Assembly: GCA_031772625.1 (NCBI GenBank)
Contig: CM062811.1
Coordinates: 648,966,606-649,030,605, forward strand
Length of the DNA: 64,000 nucleotides
Direction of reading: 5' to 3'
Origin: Pinus tabuliformis
Taxonomy: Eukaryota > Streptophyta > Pinopsida > Pinales > Pinaceae
Of this stretch, positions 10,929 through 22,763 are shown one piece after another. Within the stretch, counting starts at the first letter, position 1. Every line of letters begins with the position of its first letter. A program made the position numbers and the translations under genes. The notes beneath the pieces were generated by a model, which saw nothing but the letters and a program-made list of their open reading frames with translations, made no database searches and had not been told where the DNA came from.

Positions 10929-13900
10929 TGTCTGCTTTGTGCCAGCTACTCAGATGATTCTACTACCTGTATGGGCGCAATTTCATCAATCTATGCATGT
11001 TGCACCCCCTGCTATGTTTTTCCTTATTGTGTTTCCTTCTCCTGTCTACGCGGCTCTTGTTCCTTCTGGAGTTGCTCCTTCAACCCTTGCAACTCCTTCA
11101 CTGTTTTCTGCATCCTCTATTTATCTCTTTACCTTTGTGCATTCCTCTTGTCGTGTTGTCGCCTATTTGCCTCTATTTTCTAAGATGGTTTCTCCATAAT
11201 TGAGTCTTCTCTAAACTTGCAGCTTTGTTTTGCCTCTGCGTTATTGACAATCTTTCTCTTGCCTTTGTCATGTGCAGGTATGTTACCCTCTACTACTGCC
11301 GCTAGTGGTGCTCTCCTAGATGCTGCTTCTTTAACCATTCCACATCTATACCGACTAGTTCATTGGGCCCGGAGAAGCTGTGACAATATCTCCATGGGTC
11401 TTCCTCAGCCCAATGACACACCCCGTGGATCCAAGCAAAATTGCACTCTCACGCAGTGATCCTTCAAAAAGTAATGCAGGTCGTACGAATTGAAGCTTCT
11501 TGTACCGAAAGTAAATATTTTGAACTCTACTATCTCGGCATCTGCATGCTTGAGATTTCATATCTTGTACAACCCAATCCACAACAGAAGAGTTGGTCAG
11601 GGTGCCTTCTTCTTCTGATGAAGTCTAGCTGACAGTCCTGCTGAGATGTGGTACGAAACTTCTTGCATGACGAGCTTTTCAACGGAAAACTTTGGTAAAA
11701 CATGCAGAGGCTTCTCCACACTGTACATCTGTATGAAGGTGCCAAAAACTGAGGTATACCAATCCGCTATGTCATTCAGTGCCTCCATTGTTGCCTTCAA
11801 CATGTAAGGTGGATCCTGCTCAAATATCATCTTGTAGACCAGGGTGACAACATGATCTAACAACTATGTGATGACTTTGTGGAAGTTGGATTCAGAAAAT
11901 AGTTTGCAATAAGTGTTTACAAAGGTTTTCGCTAATGTCCATGCCCATTTCAAACCCGGGAATTTCTAACGGGCACATATTACATCTAAGATGTATGCGG
12001 ACATGTAGATTCTACTTGCTAACCTTTGGGCAGTTTTCAAGCTTTTGTTACCTATTCCTTCATCCTGTGAGCCAACATGTCGGACCAGTTGCATGCTTTT
12101 CCTACACTAGACAGTTGGTCCAACGTAATCACCCAACTCTGTGGGAATGTATTCATGCTCTCTTGGCCATACAAACGGCATGAAAAAATGACCAAGTACT
12201 GATATGCCTTCTGTAGTATCTTTGTCTTGTAAATATGGTTGGGTGTCATCTTGAACTTGGCTAAATCCTTCACCTAGCGCTTCAAGATATCCCCGGAGTT
12301 TGCATTGCTACGAGGTATGCCGAAGGGTGTCTCCATTGTGATCATTAGCTTCGGCAAGTAGTACATCTGTTGATAGTCATGTGCCCTCTAGGTAGAAATA
12401 TTTGTCCTGCTAACACTTCTTAACACCATCATCTCAGGATCAGTGTGCTAGACGATCCAATGTATCATGTCTGCGCATGGAAATGCGGGATACCTGCATG
12501 CAATCTGGTACAAGTCGGGCTCGTGAATGTTCACATAAACCTTGTAGTATTCAAGATCTTCCTCAAATCTTCCTGTGAATGCATTATTGATATCCTACCA
12601 TTTCATCTTGACGTCTTTGTCTACGATAAACTTGGTGTCTTCGTAAATCGGCAAACTCATAGACACTCGCTCAATTGCTCCAGCAGTTGTGCTTCTGTCG
12701 ATGTCCTTTTACCTTGCTCTCTTTGAGCCATAGATCCTAAACTATTGAGAGACAAATGAACACATGTTATACTTGGAGACATGCGACATGCATGGAAAAC
12801 AATCTATCATTTGAAACCAAAGAAAACTTGAGGACTGACATGCAACATACCCGGGAGACTGATGGCAAGGATTCACAATTTTCACTGGGAGGCTGGGAGA
12901 CTAACTATCAGAACTGTACAAAGGCATTCTAGACTGTAGGGAAGCTGGTTGAGTGTTGGAATTGTGTAATCTACAATCTAAACTGACCTACTAGGTGTTG
13001 ATATTCTGTAATGAGCAATTTTAGTCAGCAAGTCATGCGAGCCTAGGGACTGCATTGCGCAATTTTCTGGACCAACAGATAATGCCTCTCAGAATTGCTT
13101 AAAGAAATTCTAGAGGAAAGTGTCTAGCTAGATTTGCTCATTTTCTAGGAGGAAGGTAGAGCTTTCCCTCTCATAAATTCACAATGTTGTCCGAGCCAAG
13201 GTTGCCCAGACCCACCGACGGGTGACTGAAAACATATGAAGAACTGAATGCATGGCGAAACTGAGTGTAGGCAAGGGTGAATGATCATGCATGCAAACAA
13301 CGAATGCAATATTCAAAAGATGGGAAAACATGCATGTGTGTGAAACGAGTCACCAAATCAGCGACCGTCTGTGCCAAATAGTGTCGCATGCGACAACAAT
13401 GAGATGCAAACGAAAATTGAAACGATGCTTGTACATGCTAAAATGCATGCAAATGTCAACAAGCATTCACAAAAATCGAGCAAACAACACTCACACAAGC
13501 CAAAACACAAAAAGCGACAGAAATGCTGCAAAAGACAAGTAAAGCGGACTTACCCAAAAATAGTTGAGCTGGATGTGCCAAAGACTCCTAGATGTGTTGT
13601 GGGATGTCAGAGCTCCAAGATCGATGTGAAGAATGAGCTCTAAAGCATCAAATAAATAAGTTTGAGGCTTATGACGTGCATGCCACAAATCTAGGAAAAA
13701 GTGACACTTGGAGGAAAGTTTCTAAAACGATCTTTGCATGTAACCTCTAGCTGCTAAAAATAGATCCCTAAAATCTAGGGATTCTTTTTTGCATGTTTAT
13801 TTTTGCTATTTTTGGAAAAGAAGCCCATGCATGCAAATCAAGTTTGTTGGGTCCTAGAGGGAACCGATCAACCTGAAGGCACATGCAACAGCCTGCAAGA

Positions 13901-14364
13901 CTGGGACAGGGATTTGCGCAGTTTATGGGAGTAGCTGGGCTGGCTATCCCAGAGGAATTGCTCAATTTCTGGGGTCAACAACAGAATTGCACAATTTCTA
14001 GGCTAAGCTGCAGTGCTGGGCCAGATTGCACAGTTTTCTCAAGGAATCCTGTCTGGCTGCATTGCGTAATTTCTTAGCCCAACAGGCTACCCATCAGATT
14101 TGTGCAATTTCTAGAGGGAAGGTTGGTTCCCCTCCAGAATTGTCAATTTCCTGAGGGAGATACTCAACTAGCAAGTAGCTTAAGTCTGGAATGGTAGCTT
14201 GTGAAAGGAGTGAAGCAAACTGACATGCACAGGCTGGCAGGCCACTGAGAAACCAATGAAGCCTATGTACTTGACAATGCAAGACATGCTCCTAGGATGG
14301 TTGGTACAGAGGCTACAAAATGAAGCTTAGGAAAATTTTTGGAGGGTGGTTGTAGCCGCTACAA
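10929..14364 (-). pseudogene. Family X copy 1: leader plus broken ORF, 3' truncated
   Basis: This is colinear with 19479-22763 (copy 2); sampled stretches look roughly 80 percent alike by eye. On the minus strand it starts with a hairpin (14350-14364). A leader follows with ATTGC(G/A)CAAT-type repeats (13905-14165 and 12870-13100) and a GGTAAGTCCGC donor-like site near 13550. Then comes an ORF whose ATG (MAQREQGKRTSTEAQLLEQ) is at 12731. The coding part is shifted and stopped repeatedly, but segments such as FEQDPPYMLKATMEALND and EVSYHISAGLSARLHQKKKAP (11597-11863) match copy 2 closely. The 3' part is missing because element D inserted at 10928. I do not recognise the protein family. Confidence 0.6.
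12860..14165. repeat. Irregular array of ATTGCGCAAT-like palindromes, X copy 1
   Basis: A short, roughly palindromic core (ATTGCGCAAT and variants), usually followed by TTTCT or TTTTCT, recurs at about 12871, 13015, 13053, 13093, 13913, 13958, 13985, 14024, 14060, 14099 and 14140. Spacing is uneven (about 30-45 bp in the denser part). The stretch lies in the untranslated leader of family X. Confidence 0.65.
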
Positions 14365-15681
14365 CACTTGGTGACACACTGGTAAAACTCTAGCTCTCTA
14401 AATGGACCTTGTCTGTGAAAAGAAAGTCTAACGCCTCCAGAAGTATTGTTTAGTTCTATGTTCATATTGGTTTCCACACTTGCTTGATTGTAAGATATAG
14501 CATCTACCAAGCTCTTGGTCGATCAACACACATTCCAAGCCAAGCCAACACAGTTGTTTCAGTTGGGATGAGAGGTATATTGGTGCACAATACATATGAT
14601 CGGCAGAGTTTTACTTTCATCTCTGGTGTTGCTCCGGTGCCAACAGGCCTTGATAGTACCCCGGCAGAGTCACGCAGGAACACAAGCATCACTCCACTAC
14701 CAGCGAGCCTGGTCAGTACCACAACGGAGTTACTTGCATTACCTCTCTGTGCAGGAAGTTTTTGTCTTCTTTTGCCTTATTCATTTTTTATTTTTTGAAA
14801 TTTTTCCTTTTCTCATTTTTTCATTTTTCATTTTCATAACACTGCATAACACTTATTCATTTCAAAGGCAGAAGAGCGATCCCAACTTATTGAGAGCATA
14901 AGAGGTTAGTCCTTCATAGAATTAGTTTATATATACCTCTGACATGCTTTTTAAGGTTTCCCCCCTCACCTTACTCTACTTGACTGAGCTGACAAGGATT
15001 AACCCAAAAACAATCAGCTATAGTAGGTGATACTAGTTACCGCGCAAGCGAATAGTACATATTTTCCATTGACGTATCATGGACTGAAGACAACAAGTTC
15101 TTCATACAGATGCAGGATGCCAGATAACCAAGTATTGATAACTAAACAAGTCCTATTGTACTTTGCATAGCATGTTTCAAGAGTTTCACACGGTTCCTGT
15201 GAAACTAACCTATGGATGTAAACAAGAAAACAAACAACAAAGTGAATAAAAAGCATAAGTAAATGTGTAAGAAAAGCGAGTAAGAAAAAAGCATGGAAAA
15301 AAACAAACATGCAAGGTGATAAGCAAATATGCATGCAAACAAACAAACCAAAATCAAACACTACTCATACTCCTAAGCTAATGATGCATGGGTCTGCTCA
15401 CATGAAGTGATACTTCCAATGCAGCCACCGACGCATTGGTTGACCCATGTTGGTGAAGGTATGGTTCATGAATAACACAGTTGTGTGAACCATCAAACAT
15501 GAAAGTTATAACAATGAAGACAAACACACTCCGATTTTAAATGTGTCCACGGAACATAAGTGAGTGCAAGTGCATGACATGCAATTTGTGGACTTACCAT
15601 GATGTTGTGCGACACTGCATGTAGATGTTAAGAATATGCATACTCTTGACTGTGATATGAAAGAAACAAATACAACTTGTG
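14365..15681. other. Spacer between X copy 1 and gag element E
   Basis: I see no gene here. A local imperfect duplication lies at about 14630-14745, where CCAACAGGCCTTGATAGTAC and CCAGCGAGCCTGGTCAGTAC are related units. T-rich sequence follows at 14760-14840. The minus-strand reading from 15681 leftward is probably decayed gag/pol leader of element E but shows no domain. The 104-codon plus-strand frame at 14484-14798 has no recognisable feature. Confidence 0.5.
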
Positions 15682-17292
15682 TCATGCACGTGTGATTTCC
15701 ATGTAAGTTTCCTCCAATGCATGAGCCATGGGATCATGTAGCTCGAGTGGAGGAATCATTATCTATGTGTGAGATTGATCTTCAATGCGTACAGATGAGT
15801 GATGAGGAGCCTCAAGTGTTTCAATAACTTCCTAGTTGGAAGTGAAACCAACCTCAGGAAAACGAGGGCCTAAAATAACAATCAGCTCGGGCTAAAGTGC
15901 CTCGATAGTCTGCGGGGTTTCAACTTTGTTGATAGATAGATCATCATAAACAGGTGGCTTTGAAAATTCAACAGCGACAGAATCATCATCGTGATCGAAT
16001 ATGGGGGTAAATAGATCATGATAGCTACAATCAACAAAATCAATGATTTCATCGGCATCCTCCTGATCTGATAAATCAAATAGAGGGGTAGATGAGAAGT
16101 GGAAAAATTCACCCTTTGCGTTTCCGGAAAAGGTAGATGAAAAATCAAGTGGATTTTCAAAGAATGATTTGTCCTCTCCGTTGTCGGATAATGGACTGAC
16201 ATCTGGTGTTTTCTATGAATGATCAACAATGGGTTCATCCCTAGACGAAGATACACATGCGAAATCAGGGGTGGCAGAATCACCAAAGATGTCAGGTAAA
16301 AACAGAGGAGGTGTAGATAGAAGGGAATCATCCTTTGTCGCGGGTTGATGCCAAGGCTCCCAGTCATACTCTTCATGAATGATAGCGCAGGTTGGTTGTG
16401 TAACACCAACTCCATTGATAGATTGATCCTTGTTCACAATAGGTGTAGAGTCTGGAATGGAGGAACACAAGACAATGCAATCTGAATGATCAACAAAGCA
16501 CGAAGACAGAGGTTGGGGTAAGACATGCATGTGACAACCCATGGGCTTGGCAACTAAACCTGTGCGAAAATTGAGAGAAGTGATGTTGGGAGAATTTGAC
16601 AGTTGAGCGGATGTATGTGCAAGTTCTCCCACATCACTCTGTAATGGTGGAGTTGTTTGATGAGGGGACAGTGGACAGTCACTTGTGACAGTGACTGTGT
16701 CCATCTACGATTGTGCAGCTCCATCACCAAAGTATGCTAAGCGGGGCTTCAGCTTGAACTTCTTTTTAGGATTGACAGATTTGGTAAGACAATATTCAAA
16801 TATGTCCATGAGATACTTGAATTTCATATGAATTTTCGGAGCTTGAAACTGCAACACACGGAATCGGTCCCAAAAATCCATAGGCGATTCTTGCAGGGTC
16901 TTCCATTGTTGTAATAGGTTTTTGTCAAGAGGCTCTAGATCAAAATGATGGAAAGTAGATTCAATGAGATCATAGAACTGCTCAAGTGGGTGCATGTTGC
17001 TGGGTGGCAGACTCGAGCACCACCATTGTGGGGATTCGCAAAGTGCATATGAAAGCAACATGATGGCCTCTTCATCAGAGTATCCATTTGCATTATCAAG
17101 AACTACATAGAAGTCTTGTAAGTACACAAGCCAGGCCACTTCTCCTTCACCATCATATGTGAATTCGGACAAGAAATCAGAAAACTCCCTCATGATGTCG
17201 AGAGGTTCGGCATGTGAAAAACATCGCAAAGGGATGAGTGTGACAGTATCCATGATAGATGTGTGAATATTCAAAACAGGATGAGAGGACAC
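15682..17292 (-). pseudogene. Retrotransposon gag ORF with five in-frame TAG codons (element E)
   Basis: From ATG 17292 one frame stays open for about 537 codons apart from TAG at 16705, 16213, 15892, 15832 and 15763, ending at TGA 15682. The first 195 residues are gag-like: EVAWLVYLQDFYVVLDNANG, then EEAIMLLSYAL, QWWCSSLPP, FYDLIESTFHHFD and LLQQWKTLQE, the pattern of plant Retrotrans_gag capsids. The remainder is acidic and Ser/Pro-rich without a zinc knuckle. A primer-binding-like site and LTR lie immediately upstream, which fits a Ty3/gypsy element. All interrupting stops being TAG is odd. CAG to TAG decay is the simplest explanation; programmed readthrough is unlikely but not excluded. 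Confidence 0.65.
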
Positions 17293-17306
17293 AGCTTATC
17301 ATCTAG

Positions 17307-17327
17307 CCCTCCTTTTAGCACCAGAAA
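17307..17327 (-). promoter_or_regulatory. Primer-binding-like site of element E
   Basis: Read on the minus strand, the LTR end ...GTCAACA (17328) is followed by TTTCTGGTGCTAAAAGGAGG. The TGG-starting stretch four bases after the LTR is where a tRNA 3' CCA end would pair. The tRNA identity is not assigned. Confidence 0.5.
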
Positions 17328-18100
17328 TGTTGACGGTATTAGACCCACCAACATGTCAGGGGATTTCCCCGATAAGAAGCCCCAACTAGACCCCAGACTG
17401 TTTGGTGTAGGAGTCCCAACATTATGTTGTACAATATTGCCTTAACTGTGATTACGCGTAGAGGTAAGCAAGATGTCCTTGTTGCTAGCAAGGGTGTGAC
17501 ACGTGCAACAAGCCAGGGAAGCTGCATGAATGGCTCTAACACACGAAAGGTGGAATGATTGCGCACCTTGGAAACCTGTGTAAACACGCAGCTTGAAAGG
17601 GAACACATGAGCAAAGATGCATCACAATTTGGAAGGAAGGTGAACCCACAATCCAAAGTGATGGTTAAACCAACAACATATTTCAGTGAGATTCATACAT
17701 ACATATATAGAAAGATTCTATACATACATACGTAGGCAAACAAATACATATATCGTTAGAGTAAACAAGTTAATTGAAGTACAATAACAACATATGCATG
17801 AAACGTGTTGGCTTTGTTATATTAAGAAGTGAAATTTCCAATCATATAGTACAACCATGACCAACCACTAGTCCTGATAATGGAACGTTACAGTCACTGC
17901 TGCCTCCTCCTCCGAAGAGATGTAATAGCTATGCACCATGGAGAAGTCAAGGCTCATCACAATACTCTCCAAGCTTTATCTAAGATACTCCTATCGGAAA
18001 CTCGGCTGACCAAAAGCCTCTGCAATGAGTTATGAGGTACTATAAATAGAAAAGGGTGGGCTAACCATTGAAATTCCCCTTTGTGACTTTTCACCTAGCC
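17328..18100 (-). mobile_element. LTR of element E (outer edge approximate)
   Basis: On the minus strand the LTR ends at 17328 with CGTCAACA. A TATTTATAG box (18041-18050 region) would be its promoter. The outer TG end could not be fixed. CATACATA microsatellite-like sequence lies near 17690-17745. The LTR sits between the end of X copy 2 (about 18280) and the gag of E, so it is unclear whether it belongs to E alone. Confidence 0.45.
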
Positions 18101-18279
18101 TCATGACACTTCAACTACTCTGTGACTGTTACATTCAACTATCGACACTTGAACTTCCACTTTACAAGATGTTACATACAATTTGCACAAGTACCCATGT
18201 GAGACAAAATAGGCTTGAGCAAGCCATGCAAGGCATCACTAAGATTCATAAAACTATAGGAATACCAACTCTTCGACAT

Positions 18280-21200
18280 CTTAAAAATGGTCAACGAAGG
18301 CAAACTGATGCCAAGCTTGGTAATCCACAATGGTGTCCGTGTACGTTGTGGTGACATCTTTTTGGAAACAAACTCTTGCCTCTATTGCATCTAGGTACAC
18401 TGATTTGGCTCCTCTATCCAACTCATCTGATAACATGCGCATCATTGTCTTGAGTGCGATCGGACCAGTAACATACTAATGCATAGTGTCTGCACTGATC
18501 ACCAAGTCTACGTTGGTGGCTATGTGCATCAACTTATCAAAGTACGAGTCTAACTCTCATTGGACTTGAATCTTTGTCTTTTCCTTGATGAGTTTCCCAA
18601 TAGATGGGATCACATGTGTGTGCACAACAACATCCATGCTTTTGAACACCCGTGCATGGGAAGCCTACAAACTAGTGATGAGTTGCGAGAGTTCCTCATA
18701 GTTCTAGATATGACTCTGAATGCATGCCTTCAACTCAACTGCCATGGGATTCATCATCTTGGGCAAGTGTAACGGGGCTCCCTTGTATCTCATTGTTCAT
18801 TTTTACATGTGGTCGACAACAGTATATAAGTTTGACAAGATACATGCTCTCCTTGCACAACACTGCTGCCAACCATTGAGCTGGACAACTACCTTATGCA
18901 CAGTACCAAATATGGAATACAATGTCCGCATGAATATCTTAAGGAATTATACTTCATCTAGTATCACCTTCTTGAACTCCGCTATGGTGGATGTTGTAAC
19001 CAGTTCTCCTCCCCGCTTGGTTGTCTATAACTCCTTAGCCATTCGCTCGTTCTCTGCTATCAAGAAGAAAACACTTGAGCTAGTGGCTTTGGCATATGCT
19101 CTGGTAGAATTGGCCAATGCTACTAGATTCTTGCACACATCAGATACGATCACTCATTCCTCAAACTATGCAGCAGATGTGTGGACATCTAGAGTAGACA
19201 CTTTTGTTGATTTCATAACTCTATGTTGTGACTCATCGAATGATATGTTGTGCATATCTTCTTCCTGATCGTCTCCAAGGATCTCAGTATCTCCTTGGTT
19301 GCTTGAGACTTTCTCTGCTTCCAAATCTGGTGAAGCTGGTTTGTTGACCTCGTGGTGGTAAGGCATGAGGTCGATGTCTTTCTCTAACTCTAGCTGCTCC
19401 ATCTCCATGTCCATCTTCTCAAGTACTCATTTAATCTCTCGAGCGAAGTCCTGCTCTTGCGACTTCTCACCCTATCTACTTTGTTCCATTTGCTCAGATG
19501 AGTCTACTACTTGTACGGGCTCAGTTTCATCAATCTATGCATGTTGCACCCCCTGCTGTCTCTGTCTCTATTGCGTTTCCTTCTCCTATCTACACAACTC
19601 CTGTTCTTTCCAGAGTTGCTACTTCAACTCTTGCAACTCCTTCACTATTTCCTCCATCCTATGTTTATCTCTCTGCCTTTGTGCTTTCCTCTTGTCACGC
19701 TCTCACCTCTTTGCCTCTATTTCCAAAGCTTCTTTCTCCACAAGTGGATCTTCTATGAACTTGTAGCTTTGTTCTACCTATTCGTTGTTGAAAATCTTTC
19801 TCTTGCCTTTGTCACGTGCAGGTATGTTACCCTCTACTACTGCTACTGCTAGTGCTCTCCTAGATGTTGTTTCGTGCTGCTTCGCTAACCATTCCATAAC
19901 TATGCTGACCGGTTCATTGGGCCTAGAGAAGCTGTGACAATATCTCCATGGGTCATCCTCAGCCCAATGACAAGCCCCGTGGATCCAAGGAAATTTCACT
20001 CTCGCGTAGTGATCCTTCAAAAAGAAATGCTTGTCATACAAATTGAAGCTTCTAGTGTCGAAAGTAAATCTTTTGAACTCTACTGTCTCAGCATCCGCAT
20101 GATTGAGATTTTGTATCTCGTACAACCAAATCAGTAATGGAAGAGTGGGCCAAGGTGCCTTCTTCTTCCGATGCAGTCTAGCTAAAAGTCTCACCAAGAT
20201 GTGGTATGACACTTCTTGCATGATGAGCTTTTCCATGGGAAAATTTGGTAAAACATGCAGAGGCTTCTCTGCACTGTACATCCATATGAAGGTGCCAAAA
20301 GGTGAGGCATACCAATCCACTATGTCAATTAGTGCCTCCATTTTTTCCTTTGACATGCAAGGTGGATCCTGTTCAAATATCATCTTGTACACCGGGGTGA
20401 CAAAATGGTATGGCAACTGTGTGATGACTCCGCGAAAGCTGCATTCGGAAAACAATTTGCAATAAGTATTTACAAAGGTTTTCGTTGATGTCCATGCGCA
20501 CTTCAAGCTAGGGAATTTCTGATGGGCACATATTGAATCCAAGATGTACTCAGACATGTATATTTCTTCTTGCTGACCTTTAGGTGGCTGCTAAGCTCCT
20601 GTTACCTATTCCTTCAGCCTATGAGCCAACATGTCGAACCAATTGCATGATTTTCCTTCACTGGTCAGTTGGTCCAACGTGGTCACCCAACTCTACAGGA
20701 AGGTCTTCGTGCTCTCTTGGTCATACAAGTGACATGTAAATATGACGAAGTACTGATATGCCTTCCGCAATATCTTTGTTTTTTAAATCTAGTTGGGTGT
20801 CATCCTGAACTTGGTTGGCTCCTTCACCCAGCTCTTCAAGATATCCATGGAGTTTACATTGTTGTTGGGTATGTATGATGAAGGGTGTCTCCATTATGAT
20901 CATTGGCTTTAGCAAGTGGTACATATGTTGATATTCCTATGCCCTAAAGGTACCAATCTTCATCCCGCTAACACTACTTAACACCATCGTCTCGGGATAA
21001 ATGTATGAGACGATCCAATGTATCATGTCTGCCCATGGAAACGCGGGATACCTGCATGAAATCCGGTACAAGCCGGACTTCTGAATGTTCACATAGACCT
21101 TGCGGTCTTTAAGATGTTCCTCAAATGTGCCTATGAATGCATCAGTGATATCCTTCCATTTTAGCTTGATGTATTTGTCTACGATCAACTTGGTGTCTTC

Positions 21201-22763
21201 ATAAATCGAAAAACTAATAGACACTCGCTCAACTAGTTGTGCTTCCATCGGTGTCCTTTGACCCTGCTCTCTTGGAGGCCATTAACCCTGAACTACTGAG
21301 AGATGAACGAACACCTTATGTACCTGGAGTGAGATGTGACATGCATGGAATATAATTTGTCAGTGGAAACCAAAGAAAACTTAAGGACTAACATGCAACA
21401 TACCTGGGAGACTGATGGCAAGGATTGCACAATTTTCACTGGGAGGCTGGGAGACTGACTAACGGAACTATGCAAAAGGCAATCCAGAATTTTCGGAGGC
21501 TAGTTGACTGCCATAATTACGAAATGCACAATCCAAAATGACCTTCTAGATGTTGAGATTGCGCAATGCACAATTTCAATCAGCAAGTCATGCAGGCCCA
21601 GGGACTGCATTGTGCAATTTTCTAGGCTAGCAAACATTGCCTCTCGGAATTGCGCAAAGAAAGTCTAGAGGATAGTATCTAGCTAGATTTGTACATTTTC
21701 TTGGAGGAAGGTAGAGCCTTCCCTCTCAGAAATGTGCAATGTTGTCTGGGCAAGGCAAAGTCCACGCCAAGGTTTCCCAGACCCGCCAACGGGCGACTGA
21801 AAACATATGAATATCTCAATGCATGGTGAAAATGAGTGTAGGAAAGAGTGAATGATCATGTATGAAAATAGTGAATACAAGATTCAGAAAAGGGGAAAAC
21901 ATGTATGTGTGTGAAATGGGTCGTCGAATTGGCGCCATCTGTGCAAAAGAGTGTCATGCATGCAACGACATTGAGATGCAAATGAAAATTGAAAAAATGC
22001 TTGTACATGCTAACATGCATTCAAACGATAGAAAGCATTCACAAAAATCAAGCAGACAACACTCACACAAGCCAAAGTAAAAAAAGTGACAAAAATGATG
22101 CAAAAGACAAGTAAAGCAAACTTACCCAGAAACAGCTAAGTTGGATGTGTCGAAGACTCCTAAAATCTAGGGATGCTTTTTGCATGTTGTTTTTTTCTAT
22201 TTCGGGAAAAGAAGCCCATTCATGCAAATTAGGTTTTTTTTGGGTCCTAGATGGAACTGATCAACCTGAAGGCACATGCAACAGCCTGTAAGACTGGGAG
22301 AGGGATTTGCACAATTTCTGGGAGGAGTTGGGTTGGCTGTCCTAGAGGGATTGCAAAATTTTTGGGGTCAGGAGGTGACTGTTGCCCAGAATTGCACAAT
22401 TTATGGGCTAGGCTACAATGCTGGGCCAGATTGCGTAGTTTTCTCAAGGAATCCTATTTGGTTGCATTGCGCAATTTCTGAGCCTGACAGATTTGTGCAA
22501 TTTCTGGAGGGAAGGATGATTCCCCTCTAGAATTGCGCAATTTTCTAAGGGAGATGCTCAACCATAAACTAGGTTAAGTCCATAATGACAGCTTGTGAAA
22601 GGAGTGAAGCAAACTAACATGCATAGGCTAGCAAGCCACTGAAAAATGAAGGAAGCCTATGTACTTGACAATGCAAGACATGCTGTTAGGATGGTTGGTA
22701 GGGAGGCTCCAAAACGAAGCTAAGGAAAAATTTTGGAGGGCACTTGTAGCTGCTACAACACCA
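18280..22763 (-). pseudogene. Family X copy 2: full-length but broken gene-like repeat
   Basis: Minus strand. It has a hairpin end at 22744-22758, a leader with the palindrome array (21420-22550), GGTAAGTTTGC near 22127, and an ATG at 21282 after a CTCTCAG acceptor-like site. A long reading continues with few stops to about 18280. The most intact part (20557-19778, 259 aa) contains FEQDPPCMSKEKMEALIDI, VDWYASPFGTFI, LHRKKKAPWP and WIHGACHWAEDDPWRYCHSF. Charged, Glu/Gln-rich stretches follow at about 19780-19420, then a helical C-terminal part (AENERMAKEL and onward). The same order VDW, GTFI, KL, QE, KKKPW occurs in X copy 3. I cannot assign a function. Compared with copy 1 it lacks about 190 bp near 22160. 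Confidence 0.6.
21420..22550. repeat. ATTGCGCAAT-like palindrome array, X copy 2
   Basis: Cores at about 21427, 21558, 21610, 21647, 22307, 22394, 22430, 22466, 22491 and 22533, most followed by TTTCT or TTTTCT. The positions parallel those in copy 1. Confidence 0.65.

Noticed and set aside
10939-11203. Plus-strand hydrophobic ORFs resembling membrane proteins
   Set aside because: They are antisense shadows of the Glu/Lys-rich minus-strand family X ORF.
15882-16415. 177-codon minus-strand ORF
   Set aside because: It is an alternative frame of the gag ORF of element E; the gag frame continues through it with better composition.
18720-19268. 182-codon plus-strand ORF
   Set aside because: Antisense to the C-terminal part of X copy 2; no independent coding evidence.
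22744-22763. Possible Helitron 3' end (hairpin near an element edge)
   Set aside because: No CTRR terminus follows the hairpin, no TC 5' end was found and no Rep/helicase motif is visible in family X.
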